Shown here one piece after another: positions 1 through 7,326 of a stretch of DNA of 64,000 nt (position 1 is its first letter; each line of letters starts with the position of its first letter). The notes under the pieces are model-generated. The model saw only the letters and a program-made list of their open reading frames with translations. It was not told the DNA's origin and searched no databases. The translations under genes were made by a program, and so were the position numbers. This DNA is from Corynebacterium sp. TAE3-ERU12 (GTDB lineage: Bacteria; Actinomycetota; Actinomycetes; Mycobacteriales; Mycobacteriaceae), in the NCBI RefSeq assembly GCF_019209905.1, contig NZ_JAHUTM010000001.1, positions 372,001 to 436,000 on the forward strand. The letters are read 5' to 3'.

Positions 1-1356
1 GTCGAATACGTCGTGGTTATTCTCGGCTTATTCCGGATTGGGGCGGTGCCCATTTTCGCCCTGCCAGCGCATCGTCGTGCCGAAATTACGCACTTTATTG
101 AGGTCTCAGGCGCCTGTGGCTATATCACCGCAGGCAAGGTGGGTGGCTTTGACTACCGGGAGATCGCTGCTGAGGTCGATGACCGCGTCACCGTCGTTAT
201 CGCAGATAATGACTCCAAGCAGTGGGTGAATATCGGCGATATCGTCGACGTGCACAACCCGGCCCCCGCTGGGTCTGTCCCGGCGGAGGTGCACCCTGAA
301 AACCTGGCGCTTATTCAACTATCTGGCGGGACCACGGGTGTACCGAAGCTCATCCCGCGCTCTCATGCGGCCTACCACTACTCTGTGCGGGCCTCGGCGG
401 AGATTTGTGGCCTCGATGAGGACAGTCGCTTGCTAGCGGTGCTGCCTGCTGCGCACAACTTCACCATGAGCTCCCCAGGCATCCTGGGGGTGCTGTGGGC
501 TGGTGGCACCGTCGTGCTAGCGCCCAATGCCTCTCCGCGTCGCTCCTTCGAGCTCATTGAGGCCGAGGGGGTCACCATCGCCCCGCTGGTTCCGCCGATG
601 GCGATGGCGTGGTTGCGGGCTGCTCGCACCACCACGTCTGACTTGTCGAGCTTGCAGGTGGTGCAGGTCGGTGGCGCTAAATTCACCGAGTCCGCGGCCC
701 GACAGTTCATCGATGCTTTTGATGTGCGTCTGCAACAGGTCTTCGGCATGGCCGAGGGGCTGGTGAACTACACCCGCGATGAGGACCCGCTCGATATCGT
801 GCTCACCACGCAGGGGCGCCCCATCTCCGATGCTGATGAGGTGCGGGTGCTTGCCGACGATGACGCCCAGGTCGCTGCGGGCGAGGTGGGCCGCCTGTTC
901 ACCCGTGGGCCGTACACCATCCACGGCTACCTCGGCGGTGTCGACGCCGATTCCTTTACTGAGGACGGCTTCTATGGCTCCGGTGACCTGGTGCGCCAGC
1001 TACCCAGCGGGCACCTGGTGGTAGAGGGGCGCGTGAAAGATCAGATCAACCGTGGTGGCGAGAAATTCTCCGCCGAGGAGGTCGAGAATCACCTCATTGC
1101 CCACCCGGACGTTTCCGACGCTGTGGTGGTCGGTGTGCCCGATAAGAGCCTGGGGGAGCGGTCGTGTGCGGTGGTGATTACCGACGCTGATCTCAGTACC
1201 AAGGACATCCGTGCTTTCGTCCGCGATCGTGGTGTGGCCGCCTATAAGGTGCCGGATATCGTTGAGGTGCGCCGCGAATTTCCGCTGACTGGTGTGGGGA
1301 AAGTCTCGCGTCGGGAGCTGCGCAAGCTCGTGCTGGAGGCAGTGCAGCAGGGTTAG
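1..1356 (+). CDS. dhbE: 2,3-dihydroxybenzoate-AMP ligase (EntE/DhbE family), 5'-truncated by window edge
   Basis: Aryl-acid adenylating enzyme that activates 2,3-dihydroxybenzoate (or salicylate) with ATP and loads it on an aryl carrier protein, the first step of a catecholate siderophore. The reading frame is open from base 1, so the start lies outside; 451 residues are visible of a usual ~540. Seen: A3 motif LSGGTTGVPK, the A4 region AHNFTMSSPG, A5 FGMAEGLVNYT, A8 RVKDQINRGGEKFSAEEVENHL (split here as RVKDQINRGGEK and AEEVENHL), and the A10 lysine in GVGKVSRREL. The Asn in HNF replaces the Asp of amino-acid activating domains, which is typical of aryl-acid ligases; the following SSPG has Ser where salicylate enzymes usually have Cys, favouring dihydroxybenzoate (family knowledge, tentative). 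Its stop overlaps the convergent membrane gene by 3 bases. The partner aryl carrier is probably the gene at 6951-7172. Confidence 0.93.
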   Translation, partial: VEYVVVILGLFRIGAVPIFALPAHRRAEITHFIEVSGACGYITAGKVGGFDYREIAAEVDDRVTVVIADNDSKQWVNIGDIVDVHNPAPAGSVPAEVHPENLALIQLSGGTTGVPKLIPRSHAAYHYSVRASAEICGLDEDSRLLAVLPAAHNFTMSSPGILGVLWAGGTVVLAPNASPRRSFELIEAEGVTIAPLVPPMAMAWLRAARTTTSDLSSLQVVQVGGAKFTESAARQFIDAFDVRLQQVFGMAEGLVNYTRDEDPLDIVLTTQGRPISDADEVRVLADDDAQVAAGEVGRLFTRGPYTIHGYLGGVDADSFTEDGFYGSGDLVRQLPSGHLVVEGRVKDQINRGGEKFSAEEVENHLIAHPDVSDAVVVGVPDKSLGERSCAVVITDADLSTKDIRAFVRDRGVAAYKVPDIVEVRREFPLTGVGKVSRRELRKLVLEAVQQG

Positions 1357-1844
1357 TCCTCGCCGAGTTCGTCGTCGAGGCGCTGTGCGTCACGCTTTCG
1401 CTGGAGACGGTTGATCGGGCCAATGAATAGTGCTGCGCCGATAAAGCCGGCGAAGGCTCCGATAAACACGCCGATGCTGCCGCTGCCGGATGAATACATC
1501 TCGCTGTCACTGGTGATGATGCCACTGGCCCATGCGATCACGATGAGGATGCCTGCGACGAGGTAGGGCACGCGGGTGAACAGGTTGAAGGTGCGCGGGC
1601 GGGGCGCATACTTACGCATCCACAGCACGCCGACGGTCTGGCCGACGAGTACGGGAATGAACGCCAGGAAGGACAGGAACACGTAGTCGCCGGGCAGTGT
1701 CCACGCGAGGACCACACCGAAAAGCAAACTTGCCCAGTAGGAAACATAAAAAGCCAGGTACTGCGACCGGTAGAAGCGGTCGCGCTGGTACTCGTCATCG
1801 AGAAGCTTATCTGTGCGCTGTAGCTCAGTATCCAGGTACGACAT
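1353..1844 (-). CDS. four-helix integral membrane protein, partner of XRE regulator
   Basis: 163-residue protein of unknown function. Four hydrophobic segments are visible at roughly residues 25-46, 53-75, 90-108 and 117-140; the N-terminal 25 residues are charged and the C-terminus is Arg/Asp/Glu rich. The start at 1844 is chosen because a perfect AGGAGG lies 8-13 bases upstream; a longer frame would run into the regulator gene. It lies directly downstream of the small XRE regulator gene (5 bases apart), so the two form an operon. Small YozG-like XRE regulators next to a short polytopic membrane protein are a common pair in Gram-positive genomes, but the membrane partner has no assigned activity. 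Nothing in it points to iron transport. Confidence 0.75.
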   Translation of the reverse strand: MSYLDTELQRTDKLLDDEYQRDRFYRSQYLAFYVSYWASLLFGVVLAWTLPGDYVFLSFLAFIPVLVGQTVGVLWMRKYAPRPRTFNLFTRVPYLVAGILIVIAWASGIITSDSEMYSSGSGSIGVFIGAFAGFIGAALFIGPINRLQRKRDAQRLDDELGED

Positions 1845-1849
1845 TGTGG

Positions 1850-2104
1850 TTAGGCCTCCTTGGAAGTGGAAGGGGTGGGGGCTTTGTCGCTGTGTTGTTG
1901 TCCGAAGACTTCTTCGACGCTGTTGCCGAGTACTCGGCAAATGGCCAGCGCTAGGTGCACTGAGGGGGAGTAGTTGCCGCGTTCGATATTGGCGATGGTT
2001 TGCCGGGTCACGCCGACGGCGTCGGCAAGCTCGGCCTGGGATAAGTCATGCCAGCGTCGCAACTTGCGAACCATATTGGGCGGAATGTCATTTCCCATAC
2101 CCAT
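1850..2104 (-). CDS. small XRE-family (Cro/CI-like HTH) transcriptional regulator
   Basis: 84 residues, essentially a single helix-turn-helix domain: LSQAELADAVGVTRQTIANIERG at about residues 21-43 is the HTH_3 signature (LSQAELA, then VTRQTIANIE), followed by the short hydrophobic helices that close the fold. The remaining C-terminal tail is polar. A 7-base inverted repeat (2107-2124) overlaps the start codon, which suggests autorepression. It is co-directional with, and 5 bases before, the membrane protein gene. A second ATG two codons in (2098) is an equally possible start. Confidence 0.85.
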   Translation of the reverse strand: MGMGNDIPPNMVRKLRRWHDLSQAELADAVGVTRQTIANIERGNYSPSVHLALAICRVLGNSVEEVFGQQHSDKAPTPSTSKEA

Positions 2105-2106
2105 AA

Positions 2107-2124
2107 TGTAAAGAATCCTTTACA
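2107..2124. promoter_or_regulatory. probable operator of the XRE regulator
   Basis: Perfect inverted repeat TGTAAAG-AATC-CTTTACA, two 7-base arms with a 4-base spacer, ending 3 bases before the regulator's ATG. Position and symmetry fit an autoregulatory operator for a dimeric XRE protein. Inferred from symmetry only. Confidence 0.5.
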
Positions 2125-2141
2125 CCTAGTCAAGAAAAATA

Positions 2142-2172
2142 CCCCGGTTGTGTGAAAAGCACACAACCGGGG
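2142..2172 (-). terminator. Rho-independent terminator of the siderophore importer operon
   Basis: 13-base perfect stem (CCCCGGTTGTGTG with its complement) around a 5-base loop, followed on the minus strand by TATTTTT. It lies 5 bases after the stop of the ATPase gene and also insulates the XRE gene. Confidence 0.85.
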
Positions 2173-2177
2173 AACTT

Positions 2178-2993
2178 CTAGGACCGCTGTGCCTTCGGCG
2201 CCTTCGGCACAATCATCGGGTCGCCGGTCTCTGGGTCCTCAATGACGATGGCGTCCAAGCGGAAAACATCGCGCAACAACTCGGCGGTAATGATGTCATC
2301 GGGGTTGCCCGTCGCCGCCACCCGGCCCTGGCCCATCACCACCAGATGATCCGAATAGCGAATCGCCAGGTTGAGGTCATGCAACACCATCAGCACGGTC
2401 GACCCGGTCTCCTGCGGCAAGCCCGATACCAGGTTCAAAATATCGATGGCATGTGCGATATCGAGGTACGTGGTCGGCTCGTCCAAGAGCAACAGTTCCG
2501 CATCCTGAGCCAAGGCCATCGACAACCACGCCCGCTGCCGCTGCCCGCCCGAAAGAGAATCGAGCGGACGGTCGGCGAACTCGCCCGAATTCGTCAGGTT
2601 CAGCGCCTGCATCACCTGTTCGGCATCATCTGCGGTCCACTGCCGAATCCACGACTGGTGCGGGTGGCGGCCCAGGGCAACCAGGTCGCCCACCAGCATG
2701 CCCTCGGGGGCCGAGGGCATCTGCGGCAGCATTGCGATGTGCTGAGCCAGCTCCCGGCGGCGGTAATCACCCAATGGGCGCCCCGCCACCGTCACTTCAC
2801 CGGTCCGCGGATCCAGTAGGCCAGCCAGGGTGCGCAATAGCGTGGACTTGCCACAACCATTGGGCCCAATAATGGAGGTGACCTTGCCCGCAGGGATGGT
2901 GACATCTAGGTCATGCAGGATGTCCGCCCCGCCATAATTGGCGCTGAGATTGGTTGCCCGTAGGGCGGCCGTTGAGGTCGTGTTGTTGGTCAT
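2178..2993 (-). CDS. ferric-siderophore ABC transporter ATP-binding protein (FepC/FecE type)
   Basis: 271-residue cytoplasmic ATPase that powers uptake of a ferric siderophore through the FecCD permeases encoded just upstream. Walker A GPNGCGKST, signature LSGGQRQRAW, Walker B LLLLDEPTTYLD followed by the D-loop, and a switch His in VLMVLHDLN are all present, so it should be active. LSGGQRQRAW and the MLPQ Q-loop are typical of the iron-chelate importer subfamily. The start overlaps the stop of the upstream permease by 4 bases (ATGA) with GGAGG in front. Gene order permease-permease-ATPase, all on the minus strand, forms one operon reading away from the free-standing adenylation gene. Confidence 0.95.
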   Translation of the reverse strand: MTNNTTSTAALRATNLSANYGGADILHDLDVTIPAGKVTSIIGPNGCGKSTLLRTLAGLLDPRTGEVTVAGRPLGDYRRRELAQHIAMLPQMPSAPEGMLVGDLVALGRHPHQSWIRQWTADDAEQVMQALNLTNSGEFADRPLDSLSGGQRQRAWLSMALAQDAELLLLDEPTTYLDIAHAIDILNLVSGLPQETGSTVLMVLHDLNLAIRYSDHLVVMGQGRVAATGNPDDIITAELLRDVFRLDAIVIEDPETGDPMIVPKAPKAQRS

Positions 2994-4093
2994 CCGGGCC
3001 TCCGATTGAGCTTGATCAGCAAAGCGATAAGGAAAATGCCGCCGAACGCGGCGGTTACCAGGCCAACTGGTAACTCGGCCGGCAGCACAGTACGGCTAAA
3101 TAAATCAGCGCCGGTAAGCAATACCGCGCCAGTGAGCATCGATGCCGTCAGCGGCGGGGTAGCCGTACCCGCCAGGCGCAGCGCTAACTGCGGGGCAACG
3201 AATGACACAAACCCGATTGGCCCAGCGGCCGCCACAGCCATCGCCGCAAGCACAATCGCCGTTGCCAGCAGCACCAGTCGCGACCGCGCCAGTTCAGTAC
3301 CCAGCGAACTGGCCGCATCGTCGGTAAGCGGCAGCGGTTTAAGTTTGAATGACAGTGCCGGAATCATCGGGATGAACGCCAGCACCAGCACTACCACCGG
3401 GATGGTGCGCAGCCAGGTCGCGCCGGACAGCGAACCGGTCAGCCAGAACTGGGCCTGGGCAGCATCGCGGATCTCAGCGCTGGTAATCAGCCAGTGAATA
3501 TAGGCCTGGAATAAGGCGGTGATGATGACACCGGTAAGCACCAGCCGGAACGGGTCACTGTGCTTCCGCCACGCCAGGAAGTACACCACGATAGAGGTCA
3601 ACCCCGCGCCGGTCAGTGCTGCGAGCGGCACACCGAAACCAGCTGCGGCGGTGGCCACACCACCGAAACCGGCGAAACCAATCACGGTGACCGCAAAAGC
3701 CGAGGCACCAGAGGTAATACCAAGCACATCGGGGCTAGCCAGGGGGTTGCGGGCAATGGACTGGGTAATCGCACCGGCCAACCCCAGCGCACAACCGACC
3801 GCAATGCCGGCAATAGCGCGCGGCATTCGCCAACCGAAGATGATGTGGAACTCCACCTGGGAGGCCCGCACGAACAGGATGCGCAGCACTTCACTGGGGT
3901 TGAGGGAATAGTCACCCAACCCCAGGGACAGCACAAACAGCACGAACGCGGTCACGAAAAGGGATATGCACACCAGCACATTGCGTGGCCGGCGCACTAC
4001 GTGGAATGGGCCCACCCGGGCGCGGTTGGCGGTGACAGCCGATTGGGTGGCGAAGCGGCCCCCGGAAGCTGATGAGGAAGCTGGGTAACTCAC
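2990..4093 (-). CDS. FecCD-family ferric-siderophore permease
   Basis: 367-residue polytopic inner-membrane subunit of the importer. The FecCD signature is visible: a hydrophobic N-terminal helix, then WRMPRAIAGIAVGCALGLAG, the RNPLASPDVLGITSGAS motif (in part), and the PIGFVSFVAPQLALRLAG segment that contacts the ATPase. A cytoplasmic tail of about 35 residues precedes the first helix, longer than usual. The start is GTG and overlaps the stop of the preceding permease (GTGA), with AAGGTGG upstream, so translation is coupled. Confidence 0.93.
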   Translation of the reverse strand: MSYPASSSASGGRFATQSAVTANRARVGPFHVVRRPRNVLVCISLFVTAFVLFVLSLGLGDYSLNPSEVLRILFVRASQVEFHIIFGWRMPRAIAGIAVGCALGLAGAITQSIARNPLASPDVLGITSGASAFAVTVIGFAGFGGVATAAAGFGVPLAALTGAGLTSIVVYFLAWRKHSDPFRLVLTGVIITALFQAYIHWLITSAEIRDAAQAQFWLTGSLSGATWLRTIPVVVLVLAFIPMIPALSFKLKPLPLTDDAASSLGTELARSRLVLLATAIVLAAMAVAAAGPIGFVSFVAPQLALRLAGTATPPLTASMLTGAVLLTGADLFSRTVLPAELPVGLVTAAFGGIFLIALLIKLNRRPG

Positions 4094-5160
4094 AGTCGCA
4101 CCACCTTGTCGCGCTGCAGCAGGTACAGGAAGAACGGGGCGCCCACGACAGCCAGCACAATGCCGACCTGTAATTCACCCGACGGCAGAATCAGCCTGCC
4201 GACGACATCCGCGCCGAGGGTGAGAATCGCCCCCGCCAGCGCCGCATAAGGCAATAACCAGCGGTGGTCGGGCCCCGAATACGGGCGCACAAGGTGGGGC
4301 ACGACCAACCCGACGAAACCAATCGGGCCGGCCGCCGCGGTCGCCGAGCCGGCGAGAAGGGCAATCAGGCCCATGCCCATCAGGCGAGCGCGGGTGACAT
4401 TAATGCCCAACCCCGCGGCGACATCATCACCGAGGTTGAGGGCGTTGAGTATCGGTGCAGTAGCGAATGCGGCCACCAGCCCCACCAGGGCGATAGGTAG
4501 TGCCGCCCAGAACACTGACAGGTCGCGTCCGGCCAGCGAACCCACGGTCCAGAATCGCATCCGGTCCAGGTTCGCTTCGCTGGTGAGCACCAGGGCAGTC
4601 GTGCACGCTGAGAGCACTGCGGTCAGTGCGGCACCAGCGATGATGAGCATCAATGGGTTGGATTGGCCACTGCCCACCGACGTCAGCCCGAAGACCAGCA
4701 CGGTGGCTGCGATTGCCCCGGCGAAGGCCGAAAGGGCGGTGGCCAGCGGCGCGACCACACCGAAGAACGCGAATCCCACCACCACGGCAAGTGCCGCGCC
4801 GGCGGAAATGCCGATAATGCCGGGGTCGGCCAGTGGGTTGCGGGTATGTCCCTGGATAAGCCCGCCGGCTACCCCCAGGGCGGAGCCGACGACGAGGCCG
4901 ACGAGGGTGCGTGGGAAACGCAGCCCGGCGAGGACGCGTACATCGGGGTTCTGGCTTTCTAGGGGGACAGCGCCGGTAATGGCCGCCCATACGTCGGGGA
5001 TATAGGACACGCTGTCGGTGACAGCGATATCACGGGCGCCGTACAGCATGGAAGCGCAGGCCACGATAAGTGTTGTCACGAGAAGCGTGATGAGGCCCAC
5101 GAGGCGTCGGCTGCGGCGGCCGGACGCGGTGCGTGGGGCCGAAAGCGTGGTAGCAGTCAT
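4090..5160 (-). CDS. FecCD-family ferric-siderophore permease
   Basis: 356-residue second permease subunit; the two FecCD proteins are expected to form a heterodimer. Seen: LRFPRTLVGLVVGSALGVAG, RNPLADPGIIGISAGA, and PIGFVGLVVPHLVR near the C-terminus. The frame is open further upstream, to 5580, but that part is antisense to the adenylation gene; the start at 5160 is preferred because the protein then begins MTATTLS directly before the first membrane helix and has GGAGA 13 bases upstream. It is the promoter-proximal gene of the importer operon, divergent from the adenylation gene. Confidence 0.92.
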   Translation of the reverse strand: MTATTLSAPRTASGRRSRRLVGLITLLVTTLIVACASMLYGARDIAVTDSVSYIPDVWAAITGAVPLESQNPDVRVLAGLRFPRTLVGLVVGSALGVAGGLIQGHTRNPLADPGIIGISAGAALAVVVGFAFFGVVAPLATALSAFAGAIAATVLVFGLTSVGSGQSNPLMLIIAGAALTAVLSACTTALVLTSEANLDRMRFWTVGSLAGRDLSVFWAALPIALVGLVAAFATAPILNALNLGDDVAAGLGINVTRARLMGMGLIALLAGSATAAAGPIGFVGLVVPHLVRPYSGPDHRWLLPYAALAGAILTLGADVVGRLILPSGELQVGIVLAVVGAPFFLYLLQRDKVVRL

Positions 5161-5307
5161 GCTGATGGTGGTGTCTCCAATAAACGGGCTGACTACAACA
5201 ATGAAGTGCGAGGCTACGATAGCCAATGCAACCCTGACATAGAAAGATAAAGGCAAACTACCCCCTGCCACATGTGGGTGGGGTGTTTTCAAGGAGAATG
5301 CGCTCTT
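5161..5307. promoter_or_regulatory. divergent promoter region, importer operon / adenylation gene
   Basis: 147-base intergenic region that must hold both start signals. It is more AT-rich than its surroundings. I looked for an iron box and found only fragments (best about 10 of 19 positions, near 5206-5224), too weak to call. The AAGGAG at 5291-5296 is the ribosome site of the plus-strand gene. Confidence 0.4.
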
Positions 5308-6945
5308 ATGACCTCTACAGTGCCCACCCCCGCCGACCCGGCCGTGCACGGAGGTATCGCCCACGATGACCGCCGTCGCGGGCCGTCCTACGACGTTGAC
5401 CCCGGCAATATCGCTGCGATGTTCCAGGCCGCCTGGTCTAACTGCCCTGACCGTGATGCCGTAGTCAGTGACGACGGCACCGTCTCCTACGCTGATTTCG
5501 GTGCCCGCGTTGGGGCCGTGGCGCGCCTGCTCATTGACCGTGGGGTGCGCGTCGGCGACCGTGTTGTGGTGCTCGCCCACCGCTGCGCGCCGCTGTGTGA
5601 AATCGCCGCGGGCCTCATCGTCGCCGGTGCGGTGTACGTGCCCGTTGATGGCGACTACCCCGAAGAGCGCATCCGGTTTATCACCAAGGACGCGGACCCC
5701 CGCCTCATCGTCACCGTCGGTGCGGTGACGGTGCCGCAGGGCTTAGCTGCCGACGCTGGTGTCGACGTGCTCGATGCGGACTCCGATGAGGTCCGTGCCG
5801 CCTTGGCTGACGATGATAAGGGCCCGCTTGCCGACGATGCCCTCGACCGCGAGATCGCCGCCGACGACCCCGTCTACCTCATCTACACCTCTGGCACGAC
5901 GGGCACCCCGAAGGGCGTGGTCAACGGGCACCGGGCAGTTGCCGCGCACTTGCAGACCATGGCTCGGGCGATGGGCAGCACTGATGTGCGCGTGCTCATG
6001 AAAGCCCCGGTCGGTTTCGATGTCGGCGTCGGTGAGATTCTGATCCCGCTGGCCACCGGCGGCACTGTGGTTGCCCCACCGCCGTCGTGGCGCACCGATG
6101 ACCTGGAGACCTTCCTGCGGCTCATGCTGGACCATAAGGTCACCGTGATGTCGCTGGTGCCGAGCCTGCTGCGCACAATCTTCGACATCCTCGACGGGCT
6201 AGGTATGCCGCCGACTATTTTCTCCGGCATTGAGGAACTCATCCTCGGCGGCGAAGCAGTCCCCGGCGACCTGGTGACCCGGGCGCGCAAGGAAATCGGT
6301 TGCCGCGTCTGGGGGCTCTATGGCCCCAGCGAGGCATCAATGGATGTGACCTGGATTGAGTTCGCCGAAGGCATGGAACTCAACGATGGCGAGCACCTCA
6401 TTGGCTACCCCGAGGACAACGTGGTGGTCTACGTCCTCGACGCGGACGGCAAAGAGGTCGGCGAGAACGAATCCGGTGAGCTGTATCTGGCCGGTGAGCA
6501 GCTTGCCGAAGGCTATTTCCGGCGCCCCGAGCTCACCGAGGAGGCCTTCCTGCCGAGCCTCAACCCCGAGTGGGATGGCGGCCGGATGTACCGCACCGGC
6601 GATATTGTGCGCTGGAATGAACACAACCAGCTGCAGTTTTTGGGGCGGATCGGCGACCAGGTGAAGATCCGCGGCAACCGCGTCGAACTCGGTGAGGTCG
6701 AGGCGGCGCTGCGCGGTCTCGACGGGGTGCGCCACGCTGCCGCCAAAGCGCACGGCACCGATGTGCAGTCACTTATTGGGTATGTGGTGGCCGAAGACGG
6801 CGCCGCTGTGGACGTCGGCAAGCTCCAAAAGCAGATGGCCACCCAGGTGCCGGGCTATATGGTGCCGGGCACCATCATGGTGATCGATGAGCTGCCCCTG
6901 GGCGATAACGGCAAACTCGACCGGGCCAAGCTGCCCACCCCGTAG
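5308..6945 (+). CDS. free-standing amino-acid adenylation enzyme (NRPS A domain)
   Basis: 545 residues consisting of one adenylation domain and nothing else: A3 LIYTSGTTGTPKG (191-203), A4 GFDVGVGEI, A5 LYGPSEASMD (Tyr about 338), A7 YRTGDIVRW, A8 FLGRIGDQVKIRGNRVELGE (20 residues), A10 DNGKLDRAKL; the protein stops just after A10, with no carrier domain. My hand-read specificity residues are D-V-G-S-I-G-L-M-D-K, which keep several positions of the serine code (DVWHxSLxDK) but not the Trp and His, so the substrate is uncertain. The start at 5308 has AAGGAG 11 bases upstream. The neighbouring NRPS has a second module without an A domain, so this enzyme probably loads that carrier in trans. Alternative: it serves another pathway. 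Confidence 0.88.
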   Translation: MTSTVPTPADPAVHGGIAHDDRRRGPSYDVDPGNIAAMFQAAWSNCPDRDAVVSDDGTVSYADFGARVGAVARLLIDRGVRVGDRVVVLAHRCAPLCEIAAGLIVAGAVYVPVDGDYPEERIRFITKDADPRLIVTVGAVTVPQGLAADAGVDVLDADSDEVRAALADDDKGPLADDALDREIAADDPVYLIYTSGTTGTPKGVVNGHRAVAAHLQTMARAMGSTDVRVLMKAPVGFDVGVGEILIPLATGGTVVAPPPSWRTDDLETFLRLMLDHKVTVMSLVPSLLRTIFDILDGLGMPPTIFSGIEELILGGEAVPGDLVTRARKEIGCRVWGLYGPSEASMDVTWIEFAEGMELNDGEHLIGYPEDNVVVYVLDADGKEVGENESGELYLAGEQLAEGYFRRPELTEEAFLPSLNPEWDGGRMYRTGDIVRWNEHNQLQFLGRIGDQVKIRGNRVELGEVEAALRGLDGVRHAAAKAHGTDVQSLIGYVVAEDGAAVDVGKLQKQMATQVPGYMVPGTIMVIDELPLGDNGKLDRAKLPTP

Positions 6946-6950
6946 TTGCG

Positions 6951-7172
6951 CTAGGAGTCGAGGAGTTCGCGCCAGGCCTCCAGGCGCGGGTCCTCGCTCA
7001 AGTCGGCGATATCAATATCGATATCGCGGTCCTGCAGGTAGGTCTCGATCTCCATCAGCTGCACTGAATCCATGCCGAGGTCCTGCAAATCGGCGTCGTC
7101 GCTGATCTCATCGGGGGACAGGTCGAGCATATTGGCGATTTTGGTGCGGAGCTGTTCAATTTCTGCGGCCAT
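6951..7172 (-). CDS. free-standing aryl carrier protein
   Basis: 73-residue carrier protein. Ser36 in LGMDSVQLM is the phosphopantetheine attachment site. The sequence around it and the C-terminal part (DIDIADLSEDPRLEAWRELL) resemble the aryl carrier domain at the end of EntB/DhbB isochorismatases rather than amino-acyl PCPs. It would carry dihydroxybenzoate from DhbE to the first condensation domain of the NRPS at 7327. In most catecholate systems this domain is fused to isochorismatase; here it stands alone. AAGGAG lies 8 bases before the ATG. It converges on the adenylation gene (5 bases apart) and diverges from the NRPS. Confidence 0.85.
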   Translation of the reverse strand: MAAEIEQLRTKIANMLDLSPDEISDDADLQDLGMDSVQLMEIETYLQDRDIDIDIADLSEDPRLEAWRELLDS

Positions 7173-7326
7173 AGTGGGCTCCTTGGCGTAGTCGACAATG
7201 ACGTAGTTGGTCTTAGTGTTACCTAATCGGCTGGTGCTAGCCTAGGCGACCAGCACCCCACTGAATGTAATACTGCCCGCGGACGTGACCGTGGGCACCG
7301 CTACCCCTGGACGAGGCACCACTGCG
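7173..7326. promoter_or_regulatory. divergent promoter region with two weak DtxR-like sites
   Basis: Region between the aryl carrier and NRPS genes. It contains TTACCTAA (7219-7226), an exact half of the DtxR consensus, within a 19-base match of 11 positions (7213-7231), then a second 11-of-19 site (7232-7250) holding the CTAGCCTAG core. The second site is flanked by GCTGGT (7230-7235) and ACCAGC (7249-7254), an inverted repeat. Iron control here is plausible given the gene content but the matches are weak. Confidence 0.35.

Noticed and set aside
5206..5224. Iron box in the importer/adenylation gap
   Set aside because: Only about 10 of 19 consensus positions; no better than chance in this composition.
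5161..5580. N-terminal extension of the FecCD permease to 5580
   Set aside because: The added 140 residues are antisense to the adenylation gene and contain no domain; a good start exists at 5160.
7285..7326. Upstream GTG as NRPS start
   Set aside because: No ribosome site before it; ATG 7327 has GAGG at suitable distance and begins the usual C-domain N-terminus.
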